Assembly: GCA_964493075.1 (NCBI GenBank) | Contig: CAZBNU010000035.1 | Location: forward strand, 1-27,980 | Source of the DNA: SLFT01 sp964493075 | GTDB taxonomy: Bacteria; Hydrogenedentota; Hydrogenedentia; Hydrogenedentales; CAITNO01 | Reading direction: 5' to 3' | Length of the DNA stretch: 27,980 nt | Position numbers and translations under genes: made by a program | Notes under the pieces: generated by a model | Databases searched by the model: none | What the model was told of the DNA's origin: nothing | Seen by the model: only the letters and a program-made list of their open reading frames with translations | Part shown: in pieces, positions 5,565 through 14,570 of the stretch | Numbering within the stretch: position 1 is the stretch's first letter | Layout of the letters: every line of letters begins with the position of its first letter

Positions 5565-6881
5565 ATGTCACAAAATAAGAGTTATCCAGTACGTTGTAGC
5601 AAGACTATTCTGTGTACTTTGCTGCTGTTTTCCACCTATAGCATGGCACTGGAAATCGGAATTGGCGTTGTCGATATTACCCCGGATGTCACTGCTTATA
5701 AAGTGCCTATGGCGGGATATGGTTCCCGGATGGGACGTCCTGCCACAGGCACCCATGATCCCCTTCATGCCAAGGTGTTGTATCTGACTGATGGCGCACA
5801 GCGCATGGCATTGATTACGGTTGACTTGCGTTCGTCCACGCCGGAATTCAAAGGCCAGATAGTCAGCAAGACCAGCGACCTGGGATTGACCCATGACAAT
5901 GTATTCGTTGCGGCATCACACACCCACGATGGACCCTCCATGTACCCCGAGAAATTCTGGCAGATGCAGTTCGGCAAGTATGATCCCGCCATTGTGGACA
6001 TCATGACCACGGCCATCGCGAAAGCTGTTTATGAAGCGGCAGCTTCGGTGCAGCCTATACGCATGGGCTATGCCGCTGTATTGGCGGAAGGTCTGGCGCG
6101 AAATCGGCGTTGGGGCTACGACACCGAAAAGCGCGAGGCTGACGGGGAAAGTCCTGTCGTGGAACCGCGGCTGACGGTCATTCGATTCGACGGGATGAAT
6201 GGGGATTGCCTTGCACTGACAGTGCATTTTGCAGCGCACCCCACTATCCTTGGTGCAGACAACATGCTGTTATCAGCAGAATGGCCGGGCGTGTTGCAGC
6301 GCGAACTTGAACGGGCATTTCCGGGAAGCAAGGCGTTCTATCTTAACGGCGCTGAAGGCGACCAATCTCCTGTGGCGGACTTAGGCGCAGACGATTTCGA
6401 GCGCATCGAAAACTACGGAAAGAAACTTGCAGCGCTGGCGGCGGAATTGGCGGCTACTGTCGAAACAAAGCCGGACATGCCTATTGGTTTTGCCTATGGT
6501 ACGCCGGAGTTACCGCCTCTTGCTTTTCCCGAAGGCGCGGAACGCAAGTATCAGGCCTACGCCAAAGCGGCACAGGAAGCTCTGCCCAAACAAGCGCCGT
6601 TGCAGGTATTGCGCATAGGACCCATTGCGCTCGCAGGCTTGCCCGGCGAACCAATCATGGAAGTAGGCCAATCTGTGGAAAATAAACTGAAGGAAATGGG
6701 TGCTGAACACCCCCTTACCGTGGGCCTTGCCAACGATTACATCGGCTATATTGTCAACGAAAAAGAATACGCCCACGGCGGCTATGAAGTGGAAAGCCGA
6801 TCCTATTATGGCCCCGGACTCGGGAGGTTCGTCGTGGAGCAGATAGAACATATTAGCCCCATGAATATGATGCAGAAGTAG
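5565..6881 (+). CDS. secreted neutral/alkaline ceramidase-like hydrolase
   Basis: 438 residues, N-terminal domain of the neutral/alkaline non-lysosomal ceramidase family (zinc amidases). Residues 1-28 form a signal peptide (KTILCTLLLFSTYSMA). Family landmarks run in order: VDITP at 36-40, HDPLHAKVLYL at 64-74, the zinc-binding HTHDGP at 119-124, HPT at 225-227, NGAEGDQSP at 261-269 with the serine (268) that aligns with the ceramidase nucleophile, PGEP at 360-363, and YEVES near 407-411. The C-terminal immunoglobulin-like domain of true ceramidases is absent. Many environmental bacteria carry such short relatives with no proven substrate, so ceramide hydrolysis should not be assumed. I choose the ATG at 5565 because GGGAG lies 8 nt upstream and it gives a clean signal peptide; the ATG at 5550 is an alternative. 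It is a single gene, divergent from lexA. Confidence 0.88.
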   Translation: MSQNKSYPVRCSKTILCTLLLFSTYSMALEIGIGVVDITPDVTAYKVPMAGYGSRMGRPATGTHDPLHAKVLYLTDGAQRMALITVDLRSSTPEFKGQIVSKTSDLGLTHDNVFVAASHTHDGPSMYPEKFWQMQFGKYDPAIVDIMTTAIAKAVYEAAASVQPIRMGYAAVLAEGLARNRRWGYDTEKREADGESPVVEPRLTVIRFDGMNGDCLALTVHFAAHPTILGADNMLLSAEWPGVLQRELERAFPGSKAFYLNGAEGDQSPVADLGADDFERIENYGKKLAALAAELAATVETKPDMPIGFAYGTPELPPLAFPEGAERKYQAYAKAAQEALPKQAPLQVLRIGPIALAGLPGEPIMEVGQSVENKLKEMGAEHPLTVGLANDYIGYIVNEKEYAHGGYEVESRSYYGPGLGRFVVEQIEHISPMNMMQK

Positions 6882-7026
6882 GTGGTTATAAGCTGAGCAT
6901 ACCTGCCCATGATTTACTTCGGAAAACGCAGCCTCATGAAACAGATACTCTCTTCTTACGCAAAGACCTTGTTGACTTTCACCCCAGAACGCTCAAGTGA
7001 ACACAGTGTTGTTGAAACTATTTGGG

Positions 7027-7935
7027 CTAAACACCTCTTGCGGACTTTAGTTTTATCAGGTATCCAATGATATTGATTTTGTTGAATACCTTCCTGAAGA
7101 AGGTTGTTGTCTTCCATTTAGCTGAGGTTGAAGTTGTTCTTCCCTGCGCAATTTTATGCACACGAAGCAGCTCATCCCTGAACGCGCTTACGGTAGGATA
7201 CCGTTTATCCGGATCGGGGTCTGTAGTCTTACGCATGAATTCGATGGCTTCGTAGGGCAGTTCGGGGCAAAGGTCGGTGATCTTTTCATTAAACTTTGGA
7301 CGCCTGCCCACCAGCAATTCAAAAAACATGATTCCCAATGGATAAATGTCTGCACGCACATCCACATTGGCGGCGTTTATCTGCTGTTCTGGCGCCATGT
7401 ATTCGATACGGCCCAGATTCATGCCTGCGCTGGTGAGGTCCTTGTATTTGTCATCCAGTTTTGCCAGTCCAAAATCAAGGAGACGCACAGAACCATCGGG
7501 CACAACCATGATATTTTCCGGCGAAAGGTCGCGATGGATGGTAAACTTGTGGGCATGTTCGAGGGCGTCCGATATTAGGCTCAAGATGCGCACGACAGTT
7601 TTTAAAGGGAACCTGCCTTCTTCCTGTAGCGCCAGGCGCAGGCTTTTTCCCTCCACATACTCCATCACGTAGAAAAGGATATCTTCCCATTTTCTTGCAT
7701 CGTAAACCTTCATGATGCCCGGATGGTTCAGCCGCGCAAGCAGGTTTACTTCGCGCACAAAACGCGCCTGTGCATTCTTGTGTTCAAGGAATTTTGGCAG
7801 CATGGTTTTCAGTGCAAAGTCCCGGCCGGTTTTCTTGTCCGTTACAAGAAATACCATCCCCATACCGCCTTTGCCGAGCGTGTCCTTGACAACATAGCGC
7901 TCTGCAATAACACTACCCACCTTTAATGTAGCCAT
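7027..7935 (-). CDS. Hanks-type serine/threonine protein kinase
   Basis: 302 residues, almost all kinase domain, with no transmembrane segment and no sensor domain, so a soluble cytoplasmic kinase. The glycine loop GKGGMG is at 21-26, the ATP-anchoring Lys43 is in FALK, Glu62 is in helix C, the catalytic loop HRDLSPEN is at 134-141, DFG is at 154-156 and APEQ is at 181-184. The catalytic-loop lysine of HRDLKPEN is a serine (138) here. This variant is known from some bacterial kinases, and the base Asp136 and Asn141 remain. DIYPLG has Pro where Ser is usual. The C-terminal ~45 residues are basic and of unknown role. Start is the ATG at 7933-7935, with AGGAAAAGG about 11 nt upstream. No phosphatase or forkhead partner is nearby, and the gene is convergent with the ceramidase-like gene. 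Confidence 0.93.
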   Translation of the reverse strand: MATLKVGSVIAERYVVKDTLGKGGMGMVFLVTDKKTGRDFALKTMLPKFLEHKNAQARFVREVNLLARLNHPGIMKVYDARKWEDILFYVMEYVEGKSLRLALQEEGRFPLKTVVRILSLISDALEHAHKFTIHRDLSPENIMVVPDGSVRLLDFGLAKLDDKYKDLTSAGMNLGRIEYMAPEQQINAANVDVRADIYPLGIMFFELLVGRRPKFNEKITDLCPELPYEAIEFMRKTTDPDPDKRYPTVSAFRDELLRVHKIAQGRTTSTSAKWKTTTFFRKVFNKINIIGYLIKLKSARGV

Positions 7936-8099
7936 CTCCTGTGTACCTTTTCCTATTGTGTTGACCTTCCCAAGTCAAGGCACCTGCAACTGCTATACAC
8001 CTTATTCCTTTATATGATAATACTTATAACGACGGAATTGCAAGTTTATAACGGACCACTATTTCGCGGCACCTAACGTGACACTATCGCGACGGGTGG

Positions 8100-10295
8100 T
8101 TATAGGAAAATGCGACTAAACTCAACCTGTTCATTGGCGAGACAGAAGGCGGTGAGAGGGAAATCGTGGGATTTTTCCAAGAGCGTTTTGTAGTAAGCGC
8201 TGTATTCCTCTATTGTTTCCGCTTCCTCCGGGGCACGCAATCCGAGAAAGCAGATGCGTGCATTCTGAGAACAGACCCGAATGGTGTCAAAGATGTCACC
8301 GTCGTGGTGCTCAATAACGCGGAACTCCGCCCGAAGCCTTGCATCCTGAATCAGCTTGCTGAGGCGTCCTTCCGCTTCGGCACGCTCCGCTTCTTTCCGG
8401 ATAACGGTGTTCAGTCGCAAGGGTGTTTTTGCCCATTCGGGATTTTTGCCAAGCAAATGGGCGAGAGTGAGCATAAACCACGCATTAGGTCCTTTCCCCT
8501 GCCACCACAGTTCAATGAACATTTCCGTTGGAGATTCTGTTTCTGGTGTTTCCGTTGCGGGTGTTGCATTGGTGCGTACAAAAATAAAATTGCGCTGTCG
8601 CTTCCATACCGCCATGATTAGGCGGGTGTATGCCGTAAACTGCTCGCTCTGTTCAGTGTCACCTATGAGTATGGTATTAGGGGAAATGGTGCCAAACCCG
8701 TAGGTATTGATAAGGGTCAGCAGTCCCTCCATAATATCGGGTGCCTTGACCACTTTAACAATACTTTGCACGTCCCGTTTTTTCAGGTATTCACGTATAG
8801 TCTCACGTACGGCACGAATACGTTCGTTTGAGGTTTCTTCGGGTAGTACCATAGCAGTGGTCGTAAGGCAATTCTGGCGGGCGATGGCATCTGCAAGTTC
8901 GAGCAAATACCAGCGCTTGCTGGGAAGTCCACTGAGCACAAGTAAATTCGGTTTCCAGGAATGCTCATCGGCCTTGCTTTCCGCAAGTTTATAAATGGCG
9001 GTTCTCGCCACAGCCATCCACAGACCATGACGCAGATCGCCCCAGTTGGCACGCATCCGACGTCGAGCCAATGAGAAATAAATGCCAAAGCAGCATACTG
9101 CTGCAATAAACGCTGCGCCAGCGTTAATCATGATCATGGTGATCAGGCAGCATAGTGCGCCCGCAATGGAAACAATCCAGTGGGTCTTGAAAGTTGGCCG
9201 CCATGAAGGCGTACCAATAAGCGTTTCTAGTCCGGCGGAAAGATTCAGGGCGCCATAGGTGGTGAGGGAGAACATAGTCAGTACGGGCGCGATGATGTCA
9301 ATGCCGCCAGCGAGTACACCGCCCAAGGCAATGGAAAAGGTGAGTGCGGTGGCGACGCGCGGGTCGTTACCGCTTCCGTAGCCGCGCCCGATAATACGTG
9401 GCAGCACACCATCCCGTGCGAGAGCCTGCAATGTGCGTGGTGCGCCCAGGAGCGCACCCATGGCGCTTGAAAGAGAGGCCCCCCAAATGCCCAGCACAAT
9501 CAGATTGCCCCACCGGGCAACATCGCGTGCAATAAAGGTGTTGTTTATGAGCGCCTGCTGGTCGGGTACCCGGAAATGCAGAAACACAGGGATGGCGAGG
9601 TAGATGGTATATCCCACCAGTAACGCTGCAAAAGTGCCCAGGGGAATGGAACGTGCCGGATCTTTTAGATCTCCTGACATGCCCACTCCGGCCAGGATAC
9701 CGGTAACGGCAGGAAAGAACACGGCAAAGACCACCCAGAAGGATTGGCGTATCACTGGTACTGCCATTTCAGACCCTGTTGCTTCCGTGTGTGTTTGTCC
9801 CAGGAAAAGAGAAATTAAGGAAAGGGCAATTACCGCCATGATGGGGATTTGCGATTTGAGGGCGAGATTTGCTGATGTAAATGCCAGAAAGGCAACAGCA
9901 AAAAGGGTGACAACGCCGACCGTGGTTTCCGAAAGATTGGGAAATATAGCAACTACAGACTCCGAAAAACCGGCGATATAAAAGGAAACACCCACTGCCT
10001 GCGCCAGGAACAGGGGTAATCCTACGGACGCGCCTGCTTCAATGCCCAGCGAGCGGGAAAGGATGAAATAGGCGCCACCCACGGAAACCTTCATGTTGGT
10101 GGCCAGCGCGGAAAGGGAAAAGGCAGTCAGGAACATGATGCTCATGCTCATAGTTACAATAAGCAGGGTCAGCGGCAGCCCCATGTTGCCCAACACCCAT
10201 CCCATGCGCAGATACATGATGACGCCAAGAATGGTCAGGATGCTCGGCGTAAAAACACCCTTGAAAGTACCGAAGGCGTAGCCAGATTTGTTCAT
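8100..10295 (-). CDS. SLC12-type cation-chloride cotransporter family / APC superfamily transporter
   Basis: 731 residues with two parts. Residues 1 to about 440 form an APC-fold membrane domain of roughly 12 helices. It opens with FGTFKGVFTPSILTILGVIM, the characteristic first-helix sequence of SLC12 cotransporters and their bacterial relatives. The remaining ~290 residues are a soluble cytoplasmic domain starting near KPNLLVLSG, which resembles the SLC12 C-terminal domain. The bacterial members are poorly characterised; amino acid, K+ or Cl- transport are all possible, and the sequence does not decide. It begins 36 nt after the HEAT-repeat gene on the same strand, so probably the two are co-transcribed. 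The ribosome site is weak (GAAAGAG). Confidence 0.88.
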   Translation of the reverse strand: MNKSGYAFGTFKGVFTPSILTILGVIMYLRMGWVLGNMGLPLTLLIVTMSMSIMFLTAFSLSALATNMKVSVGGAYFILSRSLGIEAGASVGLPLFLAQAVGVSFYIAGFSESVVAIFPNLSETTVGVVTLFAVAFLAFTSANLALKSQIPIMAVIALSLISLFLGQTHTEATGSEMAVPVIRQSFWVVFAVFFPAVTGILAGVGMSGDLKDPARSIPLGTFAALLVGYTIYLAIPVFLHFRVPDQQALINNTFIARDVARWGNLIVLGIWGASLSSAMGALLGAPRTLQALARDGVLPRIIGRGYGSGNDPRVATALTFSIALGGVLAGGIDIIAPVLTMFSLTTYGALNLSAGLETLIGTPSWRPTFKTHWIVSIAGALCCLITMIMINAGAAFIAAVCCFGIYFSLARRRMRANWGDLRHGLWMAVARTAIYKLAESKADEHSWKPNLLVLSGLPSKRWYLLELADAIARQNCLTTTAMVLPEETSNERIRAVRETIREYLKKRDVQSIVKVVKAPDIMEGLLTLINTYGFGTISPNTILIGDTEQSEQFTAYTRLIMAVWKRQRNFIFVRTNATPATETPETESPTEMFIELWWQGKGPNAWFMLTLAHLLGKNPEWAKTPLRLNTVIRKEAERAEAEGRLSKLIQDARLRAEFRVIEHHDGDIFDTIRVCSQNARICFLGLRAPEEAETIEEYSAYYKTLLEKSHDFPLTAFCLANEQVEFSRIFL

Positions 10296-10331
10296 GTAGG
10301 CTCTTTCAAAAACCTGTGTTGAGCTGCTATG

Positions 10332-12191
10332 TTAACGTTTTTCTTTTTCGGACTTAATTTTTTCGATGGCATCCACCAAAGGCTGTCTTTCATCCTCTTC
10401 GGTCAGTATGGCCGCCGTTTTTTCCAGAAACGCAATCTGCTTCCTTGGATTTGTAAAGACACGGGGCGCTGCGGTAAGAATCTGCTTCACGATCACCGTG
10501 CGCGTTTCCGGTGTTTCCATCCGTTCCAACAGGCTCAACAGCACGTCGCATGTCCGAACATCCTGCCAAGTGCCCAGAACTTCCAGTGCGGCATTGCCCA
10601 GGTCAAGGTCCTTTTCTTCCTTTAGCAGCGCCGCTTCAGCGATGGCGCCCACTTCCGTCAGCGATTCTTTGTCGCCCAGATCGCCCAGCGTCTTGAGCAG
10701 TGTTTTGCGTACATCAAGATTAGCGTCGGGGAAAGCGTTCTGTATCTGCGCCAGCAGCGCCGGACGGGATGCGTGTTTGTCGGCAAGGGCTACCAGTGCA
10801 TTCCGGGCGGCAGTGACTTCCTGTGTGGACTCTTCGGTGACCAGATGCGTAAACATTGTTTTCATATCCTCCGGTGCACCGATCACAGCCAGGGTGTTCA
10901 TGGCGGCGCGGCGCACTTCGGGGGTCTTGTCTTTAAGGCATTTCCGCACGGGGCCCACATGTTGTTCCCCATGTCTGGCGGCAATGATTTCAAGATAGGC
11001 GATGCGTTGTGAAACATCACCGCGCCCAGCGCGCCGTGCTGCCAATTTGCTCAGATCAGGCTCGGGAAATTGCAGCATCGCACGCTTGACGGACTCTATA
11101 TCCTTCTTTGATTCGGCAGCCAACATGGCGCGTTCCAGCGGTTGCAAAAAGCCTTCTTTTTCGGTGAACCGTGCTACAGCGTCACAAGCGGCCAGGCGCA
11201 TGTCGGCATCCTCGGAAATGAGTGCTTTGCGTACGGCCGCCTTTGCGTGCCGATCACCGCGTCCGCCCAGCATGTAGATAACCTGGGGTCGCACCGTTTC
11301 CGGCAATGTATCCAATTGTGTTGCCCATACACGGGAGACATCATCACCGGGCATACTGGCGGCCATCTGCAAGGCCATGCCCCAGACCACAGGCGCTTCG
11401 CTTCCCGCAGCCTTCATAATATCAGGCAGGGCACCCTGCCCTTCGGTGTTTACCAGTGCCCGTAGCGCCAACGCCTGCACATGGGGTTTCAGAGCAGTAT
11501 TTTCCAGGGCTTCCCGGCACAATGCCGCAACCTGTTCCCTGTTTTCTGGTGTGGGCGCGGCAGTAGCGGCTGCCAGTACCATGGCATCCAGTCCTGTGCT
11601 ATCTTTTTCAAACATGGTCGTGTTGTGCATACGCATCAGCGCGGTGTTGACGGCAATGGCAAAGGCTTCCGGCATATCAGTACATCTGGCATTTTCAAGT
11701 GCTGCCATAGCGCTTTCGCCGCCGATGGCCTCCACGGTCAGCACGGCATCTTCAAAAACTTCCGCATTGCACAGAAAAGTTGTAATCACGTTGACCGAAT
11801 CGCCATCTCCGCAACAACGCAGCATCTGCATAAAAAAGTGCTGTTTATCGGGAGAGTCTGCCCGGTTCAAGGCCGCTTCAAAAATACGTGCCACCTTTCC
11901 CCGGTACGCGTTATTTTCGGGCTGCATGACATAGGAAGCAAGTCCGTGCAGCGCCATCGGCACCTTGGGGTTGGCGCCTTCCGTCCACAACACGACGCTG
12001 TCGCATAGTGCGGTGATGACGGCTTCATCCCCTGTGGCCAATTGACTGTAGACTTCCGTCGCGTGGGCACTGTCTTTTGCAGGAAGTTCCGCAAGCAGTT
12101 CATCAACGGTCAAGGCGGATACGGTTTGTACAGCCAGGCACAGTGCCAGCAGTGCGACCGCGCCATAGTATACTTGGTATGTAGCGTTCAT
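10332..12191 (-). CDS. secreted HEAT-repeat protein
   Basis: 619 residues. Residues 1 to about 27 form a signal peptide (VALLALCLAVQTVSA). The rest is almost entirely alpha-helical repeats of 30-40 residues of HEAT type, recognisable in units such as PEVRRAAMNTLAVIG, DMRLAACDAVARF and NAALEVLGTWQDV. Such alpha-solenoids are protein-binding scaffolds; there is no catalytic motif. I choose the ATG at 12189-12191, which has GGAGG 9 nt upstream. A TTG three codons earlier directly abuts that ribosome site and cannot be the start. Downstream, the SLC12-like gene follows after 36 nt. Upstream, a hairpin-containing 114-nt gap separates it from the Tat oxidoreductase. Its periplasmic or cell-surface role is unknown; similar proteins are common in Planctomycetes and Lentisphaerae-like bacteria. 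Confidence 0.85.
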   Translation of the reverse strand: MNATYQVYYGAVALLALCLAVQTVSALTVDELLAELPAKDSAHATEVYSQLATGDEAVITALCDSVVLWTEGANPKVPMALHGLASYVMQPENNAYRGKVARIFEAALNRADSPDKQHFFMQMLRCCGDGDSVNVITTFLCNAEVFEDAVLTVEAIGGESAMAALENARCTDMPEAFAIAVNTALMRMHNTTMFEKDSTGLDAMVLAAATAAPTPENREQVAALCREALENTALKPHVQALALRALVNTEGQGALPDIMKAAGSEAPVVWGMALQMAASMPGDDVSRVWATQLDTLPETVRPQVIYMLGGRGDRHAKAAVRKALISEDADMRLAACDAVARFTEKEGFLQPLERAMLAAESKKDIESVKRAMLQFPEPDLSKLAARRAGRGDVSQRIAYLEIIAARHGEQHVGPVRKCLKDKTPEVRRAAMNTLAVIGAPEDMKTMFTHLVTEESTQEVTAARNALVALADKHASRPALLAQIQNAFPDANLDVRKTLLKTLGDLGDKESLTEVGAIAEAALLKEEKDLDLGNAALEVLGTWQDVRTCDVLLSLLERMETPETRTVIVKQILTAAPRVFTNPRKQIAFLEKTAAILTEEDERQPLVDAIEKIKSEKEKR

Positions 12192-12237
12192 TGGATGCAA
12201 CCTCCAGTAAGGGACGAAAAAGAATTAAGGGACATAA

Positions 12238-12289
12238 GGGTTACAGGAACATGATGTTGTTGCGCTGAGACGTCCGTTTTCTGTAACCC
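12238..12289. repeat. inverted repeat between oxidoreductase and HEAT gene
   Basis: gggttacag (12238-12246) and ctgtaaccc (12281-12289) are perfect 9-nt arms with a 34-nt loop. The hairpin sits in the 114-nt intergenic gap. No T-run follows on the minus strand, so it is not an evident intrinsic terminator. Confidence 0.45.
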
Positions 12290-12305
12290 CGTTGCGCATT
12301 TACTA

Positions 12306-13577
12306 TTATATGTACCATGGGCTTCGCATGGGCTGGTGTATCAGCCGGTTGACAGCCTCGTCGCCGGGGCTTTCTTCTCGAACGGGATCATAAGTGAAAC
12401 CGCGCCCCAGCCGCAGGGCAATAATGCCAAGATTAACCACGGTGCAGGAACGGTGCCCGTTTTCTTCGTTAAGCGGAAATTTCCGTCGGGTGCGTACTGC
12501 CTGATAGAAGTCTGTTTCCTGCGGTTCCGGATCGGGAAGCATATCCACTTTCTTTTTGATGTCGGGAATGTCCGATTTGAACCCGCGGAACAGTTTGCCT
12601 TGCGGGCCTTCAATGTAAGGGATATCACCGCTTTTGTTGACGGCGTCCAGCACGATTTTGCAGCCGTCGTCATAGGTCATTTCGATACGTCGCCATTCCC
12701 CTGCTGCGTCGTAATGCTGCTGGGGGGCGTCCACTTCCACGCTGACAGGACTGGTATGGTCTTTACCAAGCAGGTACTGCACGGGGTCCAGATAATGCTG
12801 ACCCATGTCGCCCAGGCCGCCGCCGTCATAATCCCAATAGCCACGGAACGTGCCGTGGGTGCGGTGGGCATGGTAGGGTTTGTAAGGTGCGGGACCAAGC
12901 CAGAGATCATAGTCCAGTTCTTCGGGAATCGGCTCGGGGACAAGGTCGGTTCGGCCGCTCCACTGGAATTTGAAGTCGAAGCCAGTGGCCTGGCCGACCG
13001 TAATGGTGAGGGGCCATCCGAGCATACCACTGTTCACCAGTTTCTTGATGGGATGTACCGTGGAGCCGAAGCCATAGAAATCACCCTGAAACCGGAACCA
13101 AGTATTCAACCGGAATATGGATCCATTTTGTTGGACGGCATCCACCACCTTGCGGCCTTCACCAATCGTGCGCGTCATGGGTTTCTCGCACCAGATGTCC
13201 TTGCCGGCGCGTGCGGCAGCTGCGCTGATGATGCCATGCCAGTGCGGCGGCGTGGCGATATGCACTACATCAATGTCGTCACGTGCCAACACTTCACGAT
13301 AATCATGGTAACCGTCCACACCCGCCTCAAGGCCTTTCAGGACTTCTTCCAGCCGCTTCCGATCAACATCGCATACGGCAACAGTACGAGCGCCTCTATA
13401 GCCCAAATGGCCGCGACCCATACCGCCCACACCGATGATGGCGCGTGTGATTTCTTCACTGGGTGCAGTGAACATGGCGCCACCGAGCACATGGCGCGGC
13501 ACAATGGAAAATCCTGCCGCTGCCGCTCCGGCAGATTTCAGAAACTCACGACGCGAGGGGTGACTTCTGGCATTCAT
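12306..13577 (-). CDS. Tat-exported Gfo/Idh/MocA family oxidoreductase
   Basis: 423 residues. The N-terminus carries a twin-arginine signal, SRREFLK at 8-14, followed by an Ala/Gly-rich hydrophobic stretch to about residue 33. The mature protein has a Rossmann domain (GVGGMGRG at 49-56) and the family motif EKP at 131-133 (IWCEKP). The second domain includes DLWLGPAPYKPYH and GGGLGDMGQHYLDP. Tat export of an NAD(P)-dependent enzyme implies folding around the cofactor before export, as known for glucose-fructose oxidoreductase. Substrate is probably a sugar or cyclitol, unspecified. Start is the ATG with AGGAGG 10 nt upstream. tatA lies 65 nt upstream on the same strand. Many such paralogues occur in PVC bacteria. 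Confidence 0.92.
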   Translation of the reverse strand: MNARSHPSRREFLKSAGAAAAGFSIVPRHVLGGAMFTAPSEEITRAIIGVGGMGRGHLGYRGARTVAVCDVDRKRLEEVLKGLEAGVDGYHDYREVLARDDIDVVHIATPPHWHGIISAAAARAGKDIWCEKPMTRTIGEGRKVVDAVQQNGSIFRLNTWFRFQGDFYGFGSTVHPIKKLVNSGMLGWPLTITVGQATGFDFKFQWSGRTDLVPEPIPEELDYDLWLGPAPYKPYHAHRTHGTFRGYWDYDGGGLGDMGQHYLDPVQYLLGKDHTSPVSVEVDAPQQHYDAAGEWRRIEMTYDDGCKIVLDAVNKSGDIPYIEGPQGKLFRGFKSDIPDIKKKVDMLPDPEPQETDFYQAVRTRRKFPLNEENGHRSCTVVNLGIIALRLGRGFTYDPVREESPGDEAVNRLIHQPMRSPWYI

Positions 13578-13642
13578 AAGCGCAGATCCTCCTGGTGTTG
13601 CGTATTGTTTTTATTTTTCTGCACAAACAACGGCTGTGCCGA

Positions 13643-13828
13643 TCAGGCAGACGTATTCTCGTCGGAGGAGGGCTTTTCTGCGTCCTTCTTGTCTTCTGTG
13701 ACGGCCGACTTGAATTCTGATATGGCGGTACCCAGTGATTTGCCTACACCGGCAAGTTTGCCGCCACCGAAGAGTACAAGCACGATGGCAAAAATAATCA
13801 ACAATTCTCCGAGTCCTGGAGTCCACAT
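13643..13828 (-). CDS. tatA: twin-arginine translocase subunit TatA/TatE
   Basis: 61 residues. A short periplasmic N-terminus (GLGELLII) leads into a single membrane helix at about 8-21, then FGGGKLAGVGKSLGTAISEFK, an amphipathic helix with the F-G hinge, and a charged, disordered tail rich in Asp, Glu and Lys. This is the standard TatA/E architecture; TatB would be longer and has a Glu-Pro pair in place of this pattern. The hinge contains three glycines where KK-L-P is more usual. Start supported by AAAGGAG about 9 nt upstream. tatC is not in the window. The next gene downstream encodes a Tat substrate. Confidence 0.9.
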   Translation of the reverse strand: MWTPGLGELLIIFAIVLVLFGGGKLAGVGKSLGTAISEFKSAVTEDKKDAEKPSSDENTSA

Positions 13829-14006
13829 AACCTATTGCTCCTTTGCTTATTGATTGACGCACCTGGCGCATTGCGTTGGGACTGCCCAACAGGCACTCCA
13901 CTGCCACATGCTGTATATATCCGGGTGCTTGTGAAAAACAAATTTACCTGAACCTATTCCCCAGTAGTATATTCTTTTGCGCCGTTTTTTACAAATAAGA
14001 CAACAA

Positions 14007-14570
14007 CTAAATTTGTCGATTGATCAATTGCAGAAATTCCTGGCGCGTAATCTCGTCGTCATGAAAACTGCCCAGTACGGACGAAGTGGTCATCACCGAA
14101 GTCTGCTTTTCAACGCCACGCATCATGGTACACAAATGACGACATTCCAACACCACGCCGACTCCTTCCGCATTGGTATAGTCCATGATAGCGCGCGCAA
14201 TTTGCGCCGTGAGCCGTTCCTGAATCTGGAGTCGTCGCGCATAAAAATCCACAATGCGCGCTATTTTGCTTAGCCCGATGACCTTGTCCTGTGCAATATA
14301 CCCTACATGGGCGCGCCCGAAAAAGGGGAGCACATGATGTTCACACATGCTGTAAAGTTCAATATCCCGCATGATGATCATGTTATTGGATTCGGCCTCA
14401 AAGATGGCATCGTTTACAATTTCATCCAGGTTTTGGCTGTAGCCTCGGGTAAGAAACTGTAGCGCATGTGCATATCGGTCTGGTGTTTTCAGCAATCCTT
14501 CGCGGTCAGGGTCCTCCCCCATTTCGATAAGCAGTTCACGTACTAATGCGGCGACGCGGTCAATGTTCAT
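14007..14570 (-). CDS. folE: GTP cyclohydrolase I
   Basis: Converts GTP to 7,8-dihydroneopterin triphosphate, the first step of folate synthesis. 187 residues, the usual length for the compact bacterial enzyme. The zinc site is intact: Cys76 and His79 in SMCEHHVLPF, and Cys147 in CRHLCTMMRG. GRAHVGYIA and QERLTAQIA are also typical. The start overlaps the folK stop by 4 nt (ATGA), with AAGG 8 nt upstream, so translation is coupled. It is the last gene of a four-gene pterin operon. Confidence 0.97.
   Translation of the reverse strand: MNIDRVAALVRELLIEMGEDPDREGLLKTPDRYAHALQFLTRGYSQNLDEIVNDAIFEAESNNMIIMRDIELYSMCEHHVLPFFGRAHVGYIAQDKVIGLSKIARIVDFYARRLQIQERLTAQIARAIMDYTNAEGVGVVLECRHLCTMMRGVEKQTSVMTTSSVLGSFHDDEITRQEFLQLINRQI

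Noticed and set aside
6909..7070. 53-codon plus-strand open frame after the ceramidase-like gene
   Set aside because: No ribosome site, no family resemblance, and it runs into the end of the convergent kinase gene.
12336..13853. 505-codon plus-strand open frame
   Set aside because: Antisense to the Tat oxidoreductase and tatA, both with diagnostic motifs; no ribosome site or recognisable domain.
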